Source: Mycobacterium sp. OAS707
GTDB taxonomy: Bacteria; Actinomycetota; Actinomycetes; Mycobacteriales; Mycobacteriaceae
Direction: 5' to 3'
NCBI RefSeq assembly: GCF_014873705.1
Contig: NZ_JADBDS010000001.1
Span: forward strand, 310,001 to 374,000
DNA length: 64,000 bases
Positions 29,344 to 39,391 of this stretch are shown here, piece by piece. The notes beneath the pieces are model-generated. The model had not been told where the DNA came from. It was given only the letters and a program-made list of their open reading frames with translations, and made no database searches. The first letter of the stretch is position 1; the number at the start of each line of letters is the position of its first letter. Made by a program: the position numbers and the translations under genes.

Positions 29344-30203
29344 CGCAGGTTCTCCTCAGCGCGGGGCAGCCAGCGCGTAGCCCGCCTGCCGATCAGTTCG
29401 ACGGCCGCAGCGGTGCCGAAGCCGAGCACGCCGATCGTGATGATGCCGACGAAGACGTCGGGATAGTTGAGCACCGTGTAGGCCTGCCAGGTGCGGTAGC
29501 CCACACCCAGCCGCCCCGAGATCATCTCGGCGGACACCACACAGATCCACGCGACCCCCATGCCGACCGACAGGCCGCCGAACAGGCCGGGCAGGATGCC
29601 GGGCAACACGACGCGTCGCAACACATCCCAGCTGTTGCCACCGAAGGTGCGGACCGAGTCCTCCCAGATCGTCGGCAACGCGCGCACGGCGTGCCGGGTG
29701 CTGACCATGATCGGGAAGTAGGCCGCGAGGAACGTGATGAACACGATCCCGGCCTCGTCGGTCGGAAACAGCAGGATCGCCACCGGGACGATCGCGATCG
29801 CCGGGATGGGCCGCGCCAATTCCGTCAGCGGCCCGAACACGTCGGAGAACACCGCAGACCTGCCGAGCAGAATTCCGGTGACGACACCGATGACCGCGGC
29901 CAGCGCGAAACCGGTCAGGATCCGGATCAGCGACTGTCCGAGATCAAGCCAATATGGCTGTGTGCCAAGCCGTTTGACGAATGCGGAGGCGATCTGGGTG
30001 ACCGTCGGCAGCGTGTCGAATCGCAACCAGAGCCGGATGTGGTTGGCGGTGAGCAACTGCCACAGGCCGATCGCCGCGATGACTGATGCCAGGCGGACCA
30101 GCCGACGGCGCCACTGCGAAATAGGCCGCGGCCGTCGGATGGCCGGACGCGCGGTTACCGGCGAGTCGAGAACACCGGAGACGACAGCATCCGCGGTGGT
30201 CAT
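29340..30203 (-). CDS. ABC transporter permease (SsuC/TauC-like)
   Basis: 287 aa integral membrane protein with about six hydrophobic helices. The EAA-type cytoplasmic loop is seen around GGNSWDVLRRVVLPGILPGLFGG, which docks the ATPase. The order permease-ATPase after a solute-binding lipoprotein is that of sulfonate, taurine and nitrate importers. ATG 30203 overlaps the stop of the binding-protein gene. Confidence 0.93.
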   Translation of the reverse strand: MTTADAVVSGVLDSPVTARPAIRRPRPISQWRRRLVRLASVIAAIGLWQLLTANHIRLWLRFDTLPTVTQIASAFVKRLGTQPYWLDLGQSLIRILTGFALAAVIGVVTGILLGRSAVFSDVFGPLTELARPIPAIAIVPVAILLFPTDEAGIVFITFLAAYFPIMVSTRHAVRALPTIWEDSVRTFGGNSWDVLRRVVLPGILPGLFGGLSVGMGVAWICVVSAEMISGRLGVGYRTWQAYTVLNYPDVFVGIITIGVLGFGTAAAVELIGRRATRWLPRAEENLR

Positions 30204-31630
30204 ACGGCGCCGGCCAATGCTTGCTGGTAGTCCACCGCGGCGGTTCCGGGATGGGCTGCAACGTACCTCTGGGCTCCCGCGGGGGTGCCGAACGGAAGGT
30301 AGTTCTGACCGTCACGAACCCACGCCGCCTTGTCGGCGAACCACCGCGTGCCCAGTTCCGTGTCGGGAACGTAGGCTGCGCGCACCTTCGAGCCCTTCGC
30401 GGTGGCGTCGCGAACCGCCTTCAGCAGGCAGGTGGGGTTGGCCGCCGACTGCGTCGCGGAAGCTCCGTCGAGCCACAGTTCACTGGCTTGGCCCGGATTG
30501 TTGACCGGTGCGTTGCAGATCAGATCGGTGCCGCCCAACACCGACGGGTTGGCGGTGGCGGCGACGGCCTTGCCGTAGTCCTGGTTGCGTGTCGCGAAAG
30601 CGGCCTTCAATGGAGCATCCTGGACGAAGCCTGCGACGTCGAGGTCGGCGAAGTCGCCGATCGACTTCAGGTAGGGCACATCGCCTTTCAACGCGTCGAT
30701 AAGAGACGGCTTGAGTGTCGTGTCGAATGAGGTACCACCGGGCCCGTTGTATAGGTAGACGACCTCCTGGGGCAGTCCGCTGCCGTCGGCGACGATCTTG
30801 GCGGCCTCCAGCGGTTTGGTGTTGAGAAAGTCGGTGGCGTCTAGCTGCGCCTGCAGGAAGGCGTCGAGCACTTCCGGATGCTCGGTGGCGTACGCCCGTC
30901 GCACGACGACACCGTGCAGGGTCGGATAGTTCAGCTCGGCGCCGTCGTACAGCAGCTTCGCCTTGCCCTGGAACACCAGCAGGCCCGGCCACGCAACGAA
31001 TTGCGAAAGCGCTTGGACCTGACCCGATTCCAGCGCCGATGCACCGACCTGGGGCTGCTGATTGAGCACTTCGACCCCCGTCTTGGGATCGACGCCGGCG
31101 TTGGACAGCGCCCGCACCAGCGTGCCGTGGCCTGCCGAGCCAACGCTGGCCGACACCTTCTGACCGGTCAGGTCGGTCAGCTTCTGCGCAGGCGAATTAG
31201 GCGCCACCACAACCATGTTCAGCGCACCCTTGGGGTTGTACCCCGTCACCGAGACGATCTCCGTGCGGGCGCGTTCGTTGCCCTGGGTCTTGGACCCGTT
31301 GATCAGCATCGGGTAGTCGCCCATCGAGCCGATATCGATCTTCTCGGCGACCATCTGCGCGGTGATGGGTGCGCCGGTGTCGTAGTCCTGCCAGGTGACG
31401 TTGTACTTGGTGCCGGTGCGGGTGGTGATGTCGGCCAGCCGTCGTTCCAGATAACCCTGCGCGCGCAGCAAGGTGCCCGCGGTGACGGTGTTGATGGTCT
31501 TCGACTGGTAGCCGATGACGACATTGACGACATTGCCGGACGATTGGTTGGAAGAGTCGAGCGAGCAGCCGGTCGCAGCCAGCATGAGGGCGGTGGCCAG
31601 GGCGGCGACTCGGATCAGGCGCTTCTTCAT
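30200..31630 (-). CDS. ABC substrate-binding lipoprotein with C-terminal NosL-like segment
   Basis: 476 aa. The lipoprotein signal ends at Cys22 (LAATGC). Residues about 35-355 are a SsuA/TauA/NMT1-like periplasmic binding fold (VNVVIGYQSKTINTVTAG, IDIGSMGDYPML). The remaining 100 residues are extra for this family and look like the copper-binding accessory protein NosL: a Cys (C372) followed by Pro, a second CLL (C401), then AYVPDTELGTRWFADKAAW and YLPFGTPAGAQRYVAAHPG, which mimic the NosL YVxD/FA..AeAfAaehGG pattern. ATG 31630 is chosen because it opens the lipoprotein signal; GAGG lies upstream. It follows the ferredoxin gene by 11 bp. Confidence 0.85.
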   Translation of the reverse strand: MKKRLIRVAALATALMLAATGCSLDSSNQSSGNVVNVVIGYQSKTINTVTAGTLLRAQGYLERRLADITTRTGTKYNVTWQDYDTGAPITAQMVAEKIDIGSMGDYPMLINGSKTQGNERARTEIVSVTGYNPKGALNMVVVAPNSPAQKLTDLTGQKVSASVGSAGHGTLVRALSNAGVDPKTGVEVLNQQPQVGASALESGQVQALSQFVAWPGLLVFQGKAKLLYDGAELNYPTLHGVVVRRAYATEHPEVLDAFLQAQLDATDFLNTKPLEAAKIVADGSGLPQEVVYLYNGPGGTSFDTTLKPSLIDALKGDVPYLKSIGDFADLDVAGFVQDAPLKAAFATRNQDYGKAVAATANPSVLGGTDLICNAPVNNPGQASELWLDGASATQSAANPTCLLKAVRDATAKGSKVRAAYVPDTELGTRWFADKAAWVRDGQNYLPFGTPAGAQRYVAAHPGTAAVDYQQALAGAV

Positions 31631-31641
31631 GTGTGGGGTCC

Positions 31642-31869
31642 TCAACGGATCAGATAGGGCATGTTGACGGTGACGGCTCCGGTGGGACAGCGGGCTGCGC
31701 AGGGCCCGCAGTACCAACATTCGTCGACATGCATGTAGGCCTTGCCGTTGCCGGGATTGATCGCCAGCGAGTCGAGCGGACAGATATCGACGCACAGCGT
31801 GCAGCCCTCGATACACAGGGACTCGTCGATCGTCACCGGAACATCGGCGCGTTGGTTCACCAGCGTCAT
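31642..31869 (-). CDS. Two [4Fe-4S] ferredoxin resembling APS reductase beta subunit
   Basis: 75 aa. Two cluster motifs are visible: Cys19, 23, 26, 30 followed by Pro, and Cys51, 54, 57, 61 followed by Pro. The first spacing (CxxxCxxCxxxCP) is one residue longer than a normal bacterial ferredoxin. The second, CWYCGPCAARCP, is close to the CWxCxxCxxxCP I recall in AprB. It ends soon after (MPYLIR) and so lacks the long AprB tail. ATG overlaps the gntR stop (ATGA). It is the likely electron carrier of the AprA-like flavoprotein in the same operon. Confidence 0.88.
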   Translation of the reverse strand: MTLVNQRADVPVTIDESLCIEGCTLCVDICPLDSLAINPGNGKAYMHVDECWYCGPCAARCPTGAVTVNMPYLIR

Positions 31870-32606
31870 GATTCACTCCTGATCAGGCTGCCGCGCATGG
31901 TGATTCGGTCACCACGCATCCGGATGTATTCGAGGTCGACGGGCCTTCCGTCGTCGAGGCTGGTGAGGCGTTCTAACATCAGCAGCGCCGCGCCATCGGG
32001 CACTTGCAGCGTGGCCGCGGAATGCGGATCGGCCGAAACCGCCTCCAGCGCAAGCGTTGCCGATCCGAGCCGTTGACCGCTGACCTGCTCGATGAGTGCG
32101 AACACGTCGTTGGTCTCCAGCGAGTGCGCGAGCACCTTGGCGCCGATATCGGGTGCGAGATACGTCAGATCGAGGGACAGTGGTAGGTCCCCGAGATAGC
32201 GCAACCTCTCGATGAAGACCACCTGTGCACCGGGCTCGAGTTGCAGTCGGCGCGCGACCGCAGGGGGCGCGGCCAGATGCAGGACGGCCCGCACTTCGTT
32301 GCGCACCTCGCCGTAGTCCTTGAAGGTTTCCTTCAGGCCCACCAGCGCGTCGAGACCGTGGTCGTACTTGCGGACCGCAACGTGCGTGCCGACTTTTCGA
32401 CCACGGTCGATCAGGCCCTCGTTCTTGAGTACGGCCAGCGCCTCACGAACGGTGTTGCGTGAGGCGAAGAACTCCGCGGCCAGGTCCTGCTCGCTGGGCA
32501 GCCCGTCGCCGTAGGCGCCCGTGTGGATCTGATGCCGCAGCACGTCAGCGACCTGACGGGCTCGATCCGCGCGGGGCCGCCGGATCGGCGTCGGCTCAGC
32601 TGACAC
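31866..32606 (-). CDS. GntR-family regulator, HutC type
   Basis: 246 aa. N-terminal winged helix (LPSEQDLAAEFFASRNTVREALAVLKNEGLI, about residues 35-65) and a C-terminal UTRA effector domain (GAQVVFIERLRYLGDLPLSLDLTYL). The open frame extends to 32810, but GTG 32606 gives the normal length for the family and is preceded by a perfect leaderless -10 box. It heads the operon and should control uptake and the redox genes, with the ligand sensed by the UTRA domain being the imported compound or a derivative. Confidence 0.9.
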   Translation of the reverse strand: MSAEPTPIRRPRADRARQVADVLRHQIHTGAYGDGLPSEQDLAAEFFASRNTVREALAVLKNEGLIDRGRKVGTHVAVRKYDHGLDALVGLKETFKDYGEVRNEVRAVLHLAAPPAVARRLQLEPGAQVVFIERLRYLGDLPLSLDLTYLAPDIGAKVLAHSLETNDVFALIEQVSGQRLGSATLALEAVSADPHSAATLQVPDGAALLMLERLTSLDDGRPVDLEYIRMRGDRITMRGSLIRSES

Positions 32607-32619
32607 GAGGTGAACGCTA
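32607..32619 (-). promoter_or_regulatory. Leaderless promoter of the gntR-led operon
   Basis: On the minus strand TAGCGT (32614-32619) is followed by 7 nt and then GTG 32606. This matches TANNNT at leaderless spacing and fixes the gntR start. Confidence 0.6.
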
Positions 32620-32815
32620 GGAGCCGCGAATGGCCGTCGCAGCCCCGTGAAATCTACGCCGGCGCAGGTTAACTGATTTCGCCACTGGCCATCGGCGACT
32701 ACCAGGCAAAAGGACGGCGTCGAGGCGCCATTGCGCCAGTCGGTGCGAACGAAGAATTTACAATCGCGCTGAGCCGAACTGTCCCCCGCAACTACCTTCA
32801 ACCACCTCAACTACC

Positions 32816-32876
32816 GCGAGCGTGCGCGTCTGCACGTCGACACGCCGCATTTTGTGTGCACTCCGCGCACGCTCAC
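32816..32876 (+). repeat. Dispersed palindromic element, copy B
   Basis: 61 bp. Terminal repeats GCGAGCGTGCGCG (left) and CGCGCACGCTCAC (right) pair over 12 of 13 positions. The inner part carries GTCTGCACGTCGACACGCCG and TTTTGTGTGCA, shared with copies C, D and E. It runs in the forward orientation and its right arm overlaps the stop codon of the DUF559 gene. Confidence 0.8.
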
Positions 32877-33772
32877 GCCGCCCGAGCGTGACGCAACTGC
32901 CCGGCAATCAACCCGACGAACTCCCATGGCCGGTTACGGACGTCCTCGAAAACAATCGAGATGACTGTCCATCCGACCGCTTCCAAGGCCGTCCGCCGGC
33001 GACGGTCCCGCTTCATGGCGTCGGGATTGCTGTGCCATTCCTCGCTGTCGTACTCGACGGCGATCCGGCATTGCGGCCACGCGAAGTCGACGCGCCTGCG
33101 CTCGCGGTTGCCGTCGATGATCTCGTATTGCAGTTTCGGGATAGGCAGGCCACCGTCGATCATGGCCAGCCGCGCTTCACTTTCCATCGGCGACTCCGCA
33201 AGTGGATCAGCGAGCGGAATGAGCTCGCGCACCGCGACGATGCCACGCCGCCGGGACTGCTCAACGGCGGCGCGCCACAGCTCGGCCCGATTACACGTTT
33301 CGCTGCGCAGCGCGGCATCCAGAGTTGCCAGCGCCCGCGGCCGACGCTGCGCGCGGGCAACCTCGACGGCCGTCCATGGAGCAGATGTGACCGGTCGTCC
33401 GTCGACCGACACGAGAGGAGCGCCGTCGCGGCGATGCACCACCAGGCCGTCAGCGCTGCGCAGTTGACCGCCGGGCGGATTCAGCACATGCAGATCGACG
33501 GTGCCCTCGGTGTCGAAGCCGTAGATCGCGGCGGCAGTACCAAGGCAGACCGGTACGGAGCTGCCGCTCGACAGGTCGAGGCCACGAAGCCTGAGTTCGG
33601 CCGTCGGCTCGCCGAGGCAATAGATTCCTTGCCACATCCTTTCCAGGACACCGCAATTGACCGCAGCCTCGAAGCGGCGCCTTGTCATGCGGGCCAGGAT
33701 CTGGCCGGTAGTGGCGACGCCGCCTTGACTTTCGAAGAGCTCCGCTAGTTCGGGATTCATGGCCAGGATCAT
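32873..33772 (-). CDS. AbiEi-like winged-helix / DUF559 endonuclease-like protein
   Basis: 299 aa from ATG 33772 (ATG 33760 is an equal alternative; neither has a ribosome site, and the longer frame to 33985 runs through a repeat element). Residues about 10-50 (GGVATTGQILARMTRRRFE) resemble the N-terminal winged helix of AbiEi-type antitoxins. The C-terminal 100 residues are DUF559, a Vsr/PD-(D/E)xK-like fold: RVDFAWPQCRIAVEYDSEEWH supplies the acidic residues, followed by KRDRRRRTALEAVGWTVI. No AbiEii toxin neighbour is present. Fast-growing mycobacteria carry many such genes, role unknown. Inverted copies of a 61-bp palindrome lie on both sides. Confidence 0.82.
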   Translation of the reverse strand: MILAMNPELAELFESQGGVATTGQILARMTRRRFEAAVNCGVLERMWQGIYCLGEPTAELRLRGLDLSSGSSVPVCLGTAAAIYGFDTEGTVDLHVLNPPGGQLRSADGLVVHRRDGAPLVSVDGRPVTSAPWTAVEVARAQRRPRALATLDAALRSETCNRAELWRAAVEQSRRRGIVAVRELIPLADPLAESPMESEARLAMIDGGLPIPKLQYEIIDGNRERRRVDFAWPQCRIAVEYDSEEWHSNPDAMKRDRRRRTALEAVGWTVISIVFEDVRNRPWEFVGLIAGQLRHARAA

Positions 33773-33848
33773 CGAAGCCCGCCGACAACCGCGGTAGGGC
33801 CCGCCGGTCATCTGTGGATGAATGTGCGGCTGTGCACAATCGGCGGTC

Positions 33849-33909
33849 GCGAGCGTGCGCGAAATGTACACAAAAGTCGGCGTGTCGATGTGCAGACACG
33901 CACGCTCGG
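33849..33909 (-). repeat. Dispersed palindromic element, copy C
   Basis: 61 bp in reverse orientation to copy B: GCGAGCGTGCGCG at 33849 and CACGCTCGG at the right end, with the CGGCGTGTCGATGTGCAGAC core between them. With copy B it brackets the DUF559 gene, both with the CTGCAC-bearing end outwards. Confidence 0.8.
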
Positions 33910-33917
33910 TGCAGTTA

Positions 33918-34460
33918 TTACTGCATGCAGCGGGACAGCACGCGGCCGAACTGCAGAAGCCGTTGCATCTGGGCCAGCCCGCCATTGTCGACCGACTTGT
34001 AATACCTGAAAGATTCGCAGTAGATGTCGCTTTCGGTGGCCGACTTCTGCCGCGATCGTGTGACGAGTTGGGTGTACATTCGCAGCCGCACCTCGGACAA
34101 CCGCCGGGTGTCGTCGCCGAGCACCTCGTACTCCGCGGTCAGCACGTGGTCGGTGATCGTCGACAGCAGGATGGTTCGTACCGAGGCGTTCAGCACCCGT
34201 CGTTCACGGTCGTCCACCGTCGACAACTCGTCGTCGGCGCGCCACATGATCAGCCGCTGACCGTCGGTGAGGATCACTTCTTGCCACAACGCCTCGCCCC
34301 ACGCCTCGTCGGTTGACCCGCGCGACATGATGAACGACTTGATCGCGGAAAGGTCTATCACCGAACGGATTTGGTCCAGCGCCAGCTCGGGATCACGCAG
34401 GTACACCCGGGCAGCCTCCTCCACACTGGAATACGGAGCCCAATCCTGCGGTACGCCCAT
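33918..34460 (-). CDS. Conserved hypothetical protein (Rv2532c-like)
   Basis: 180 aa, soluble, no signal or membrane segment. No known domain recognised. It contains an acidic/Arg-rich centre (RADDELSTVDDRERRVLNASVRTIL) and a C-terminal aromatic stretch (SFRYYKSV). ATG 34460 overlaps the last base of the nusB stop (TGATG), so it is coupled to efp-nusB, the same context as Rv2532c. A link to translation or transcription is only suggested by position. Confidence 0.8.
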   Translation of the reverse strand: MGVPQDWAPYSSVEEAARVYLRDPELALDQIRSVIDLSAIKSFIMSRGSTDEAWGEALWQEVILTDGQRLIMWRADDELSTVDDRERRVLNASVRTILLSTITDHVLTAEYEVLGDDTRRLSEVRLRMYTQLVTRSRQKSATESDIYCESFRYYKSVDNGGLAQMQRLLQFGRVLSRCMQ

Positions 34461-34939
34461 CAGCTGCCCTCGCTAGTCCCCCGCATCGCTGCCGACGCCG
34501 CCCGAATCTGCGGCGTCACCAGCATCACTTGACCCAGTACACCGTTGACGAAACCCGGTGAGTCGTCGGTGGACAACTGCTTGGCCAGCTCGACGGCCTC
34601 GTCCACGGCGACCGGCTCGGGAACATCGTCGGCGTGCAGCAGCTCCCACACCGCCACCCGCAGGATCGCCCTGTCGACAGCAGGCAACCTCTCCAACGTC
34701 CAGCCCTGCAGATGCGCCGAGATGAGATCGTCGACGTGCGCGGCGTTTTCGGTGTAGCCGCGCGCCACCGTCACCGTGTACGCGTTCAGGGGCGATACGT
34801 CGGATTCCCTTTCCGCCAAGGAGTTTCGCGCTTCTGCTACCTCGGCGGGGGTGAGTCCTCGCGCCTCGGCCTCGAACAGCAGGTCGACGGCGCGTTTGCG
34901 GGCTTGATGCCTGCCTCGATCCCCCTTGCGGTCAGGCAT
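34460..34939 (-). CDS. nusB: Transcription antitermination factor NusB
   Basis: 159 aa. Binds boxA RNA with NusE to prevent premature termination in rRNA operons. The N-terminal [19 protein letters not shown] and C-terminal INEAVELAK-type block ([12 protein letters not shown], then FVNGVLGQV) are family features. It overlaps the efp stop by 8 bp, as in other mycobacteria. Confidence 0.95.
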   Translation of the reverse strand: MPDRKGDRGRHQARKRAVDLLFEAEARGLTPAEVAEARNSLAERESDVSPLNAYTVTVARGYTENAAHVDDLISAHLQGWTLERLPAVDRAILRVAVWELLHADDVPEPVAVDEAVELAKQLSTDDSPGFVNGVLGQVMLVTPQIRAASAAMRGTSEGS

Positions 34940-35495
34940 TCACCCGACCCAGGTAGCTGCCGTCGCGGGAGTCGATCTTCAGCTTGTCGCCGGTGTTGAT
35001 GAACAGCGGCACCTGGATTTCGGCACCGGTTTCGACGGTGGCCGGCTTGGTGCCTGCGCTCGACCGATCGCCCTGCAGCCCCGGCTCGGTGTGCGTGACC
35101 TCAAGTTCGACGGTCACCGGCAGCTCCAGATATAGCGGCGCGCCATCATGGAACGCGATCTGCACCGGCATGCTCTCGAGCAGATACTTGGCGGCCTCGC
35201 CGACCAGCGACTCGGGCAGGTGGTGCTGCTCGTAGTCCTGCGAGTCCATGAACACGAAGTCGGAGCCGTCGCGGTACAGGTAGGTGTGGTCGCGCCGGTC
35301 GACCGTCGCGGTCTCGACCTTGACGCCCGCGTTGTAGGTCTTGTCGACGACCTTGCCGGACAAAACGTTCTTCAGCTTGGTACGCACGAACGCCGGCCCC
35401 TTGCCCGGCTTGACGTGCTGGAACTCGGTGATCTGCCACAGCTGGCCGTCGATCTGCAGGACGAGCCCGTTCTTGAAGTCAGCGGTCGTTGCCAC
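34932..35495 (-). CDS. efp: Translation elongation factor P
   Basis: 187 aa, three beta-barrel domains. Relieves ribosome stalling at polyproline. KOW-like N-terminal domain with the loop [17 protein letters not shown] carrying Lys at the position that some bacteria modify; the C-terminal block [16 protein letters not shown] and [20 protein letters not shown] is the EF-P signature. GTG start at 35495; an AGGAGA lies further upstream. First gene of efp-nusB-hypothetical, 17 bp after pepQ. Confidence 0.96.
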   Translation of the reverse strand: MATTADFKNGLVLQIDGQLWQITEFQHVKPGKGPAFVRTKLKNVLSGKVVDKTYNAGVKVETATVDRRDHTYLYRDGSDFVFMDSQDYEQHHLPESLVGEAAKYLLESMPVQIAFHDGAPLYLELPVTVELEVTHTEPGLQGDRSSAGTKPATVETGAEIQVPLFINTGDKLKIDSRDGSYLGRVNA

Positions 35496-35512
35496 TTTCG
35501 GTTGTTCTCCTC

Positions 35513-36628
35513 TTAAAGGATCGCCAGTTCTTTCGGGAACCGGGTGAGTAAGTCTGTGGTCTCATGTCGCCGGCCGTCCGGCTCCAGGGTGTTATCGCAG
35601 ACGACCAGCGTGTCCTCGATGCGGACGCCACCGTGGTCGGGTAGATAGACACCTGGCTCCACGGTGACCGCAGAGCCAGCAAGCAGTGTACCGGCGGCCG
35701 ACGCGCTGATTCCTGGCGCTTCGTGGATCTGCAGCCCGACGCCGTGGCCGAGCCCGTGGCTGAAGTTGTCGGCATAGCCTGCGTCGGCAATGACCTGCCG
35801 CGACGCTCCGTCGACATCCTTGAGAGTGACGCCAGGCGCCAAGGCTTCTCGGCCCGCCCGCTGCGCCGTGGCAACCAGTTCATAGATGTCGAGCTGCCAC
35901 TGCGCGACCGGAGCCAGCACAAACGTGCGGGTCATGTCGGAGTGATAGCCGCACACCAGCGCGCCGAAGTCGATCTTGACGAAGTCGCCAGCGGCCAACA
36001 CCGCATCGGTCGGCCGGTGATGTGGGATGGCCGAGTTCGCACCGGCCGCCACGATGGTTTCGAACGACACGCCGTCGGCCCCGTGATCGAGCATCAGCGC
36101 CTCGAGTTCGCGGGCTACCTCTTTTTCTGTGCGCCCCGCGCGTAGACCGCCACGCTCCACGAGATCCGTCAGCGCCGCGTCGGCCGCCTCGCACGCCAGC
36201 CTGAGCAGTGCGATCTCGCCGGCGTCCTTGACCTCGCGCAGCGCCTCCACGGTGCCCGCTGCCCGAACCAGCTCCACCTGATCCCCTGCGGCCTTGCGCA
36301 GCGCGGCGAATCCGTCGACGGTCACCACGTGGCTCTCAAAGCCCACCCGCCGAGCCCCGTCGGTGGCGGCACGCGTGGCCAGATGCGGGCCGCACGCCCG
36401 CTCGATCACGATCTCCGCGTCGGGGGCCTGCTGCGCCGCCTGGGTGCGATAGCGCCCGTCGGTGGCCAGGATCGGCGTTTCGCTGTCGACCCGGACGAGC
36501 AGGGCAGCGTTCGAACCGGTGAAACCGGACAGATAACGCACGTTGACCAGGTCGGAAACCAGCATCGCGTCCAGTTCGGCGTCGGCCAGTCGCTGGCGCA
36601 GACGGTCCCGACGCTGTGAAATAGTCAC
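35513..36628 (-). CDS. pepQ: Xaa-Pro dipeptidase / M24 aminopeptidase
   Basis: 371 aa. Cytoplasmic metallopeptidase cleaving peptides with proline. Creatinase N-terminal domain followed by the pita-bread catalytic domain. The metal ligands are visible: Asp in [18 protein letters not shown] (two), His in [13 protein letters not shown], Glu in [12 protein letters not shown] and in [11 protein letters not shown] start at 36628 with a TAGGTT -10-like box 8 nt before it. Corresponds to Rv2535c, next to efp. Confidence 0.93.
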   Translation of the reverse strand: MTISQRRDRLRQRLADAELDAMLVSDLVNVRYLSGFTGSNAALLVRVDSETPILATDGRYRTQAAQQAPDAEIVIERACGPHLATRAATDGARRVGFESHVVTVDGFAALRKAAGDQVELVRAAGTVEALREVKDAGEIALLRLACEAADAALTDLVERGGLRAGRTEKEVARELEALMLDHGADGVSFETIVAAGANSAIPHHRPTDAVLAAGDFVKIDFGALVCGYHSDMTRTFVLAPVAQWQLDIYELVATAQRAGREALAPGVTLKDVDGASRQVIADAGYADNFSHGLGHGVGLQIHEAPGISASAAGTLLAGSAVTVEPGVYLPDHGGVRIEDTLVVCDNTLEPDGRRHETTDLLTRFPKELAIL

Positions 36629-36661
36629 AGTTGAAGAACCTACTCGCTAAGGTGTGGCCCC
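36629..36661. promoter_or_regulatory. Divergent leaderless-type promoters
   Basis: Only 33 bp separate the pepQ GTG and the membrane-protein ATG. On the minus strand TAGGTT (36637-36642) lies 8 nt before GTG 36628; on the plus strand TAAGGT (36648-36653) lies 8 nt before ATG 36662. Both fit TANNNT with leaderless spacing. Confidence 0.45.
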
Positions 36662-37225
36662 ATGAGTAAGTGGTTACTGCGCGGACTGGTGTTCGCGGCC
36701 CTGATGGTGATCGTCCGATTGCTGCAGGGGGCGTTGATCAACGCGTGGGAGACCAAGGCGGGATTGATCAGCATCGTGCTGGTCGTGCTTTTCGCGATCG
36801 CGGTCTTCATCTGGGGCCTTCTCGACGGTCAAGCCGACGCGAAGGCCAACCCAGACCCCGACCGTCGCGGCGACCTGGCGATGACGTGGCTGCTGGCCGG
36901 CCTGTTCGCAGGTGTGGTGAGCGGTGCGGTGGCCTGGTTCATCTCGCTGTTCTACAAGAGCCTTTACGTCGAGGCGCTGCTCAACGAGGTCACCACGTTC
37001 GCGGCGTTCACGGCGCTGTTGGTGTTCCTGTTCGCGATCGCGGGCGTGGCGCTCGGTCGCTGGATGGTCGACCGCAACCTCGAAAAGCAGCCGCGCAAGC
37101 ATCACGGTCTGGCCGAGGCCGCCGCCGAGCAAGAACAAGACCGCGCCGACACTGACGTGTTCGCAGCGGTGCGCCACGACGGCGGCGCCGAAACCGCGCC
37201 CACCCAGGCGCGCCGCGAGGAGTAG
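36662..37225 (+). CDS. Four-helix membrane protein (B-4DMT family, Rv2536-like)
   Basis: 187 aa. Four hydrophobic helices at about residues 5-25, 37-57, 78-100 and 112-135, then a charged cytoplasmic tail rich in Glu, Gln and Lys. The family name B-4DMT (bacterial four-helix drug/metabolite-like) fits the layout, and the position between pepQ and the aro genes matches Rv2536. Transport activity is not shown by any motif. Convergent with aroQ, 3 bp apart. Confidence 0.85.
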   Translation: MSKWLLRGLVFAALMVIVRLLQGALINAWETKAGLISIVLVVLFAIAVFIWGLLDGQADAKANPDPDRRGDLAMTWLLAGLFAGVVSGAVAWFISLFYKSLYVEALLNEVTTFAAFTALLVFLFAIAGVALGRWMVDRNLEKQPRKHHGLAEAAAEQEQDRADTDVFAAVRHDGGAETAPTQARREE

Positions 37226-37228
37226 CCC

Positions 37229-39390
<2,162 letters not shown>

Positions 39391-39391
<1 letters not shown>

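Noticed and set aside
32873..33985. Complete type IV AbiE toxin-antitoxin system
   Set aside because: Only the AbiEi-like winged helix plus DUF559 is present; no AbiEii nucleotidyltransferase gene is adjacent.
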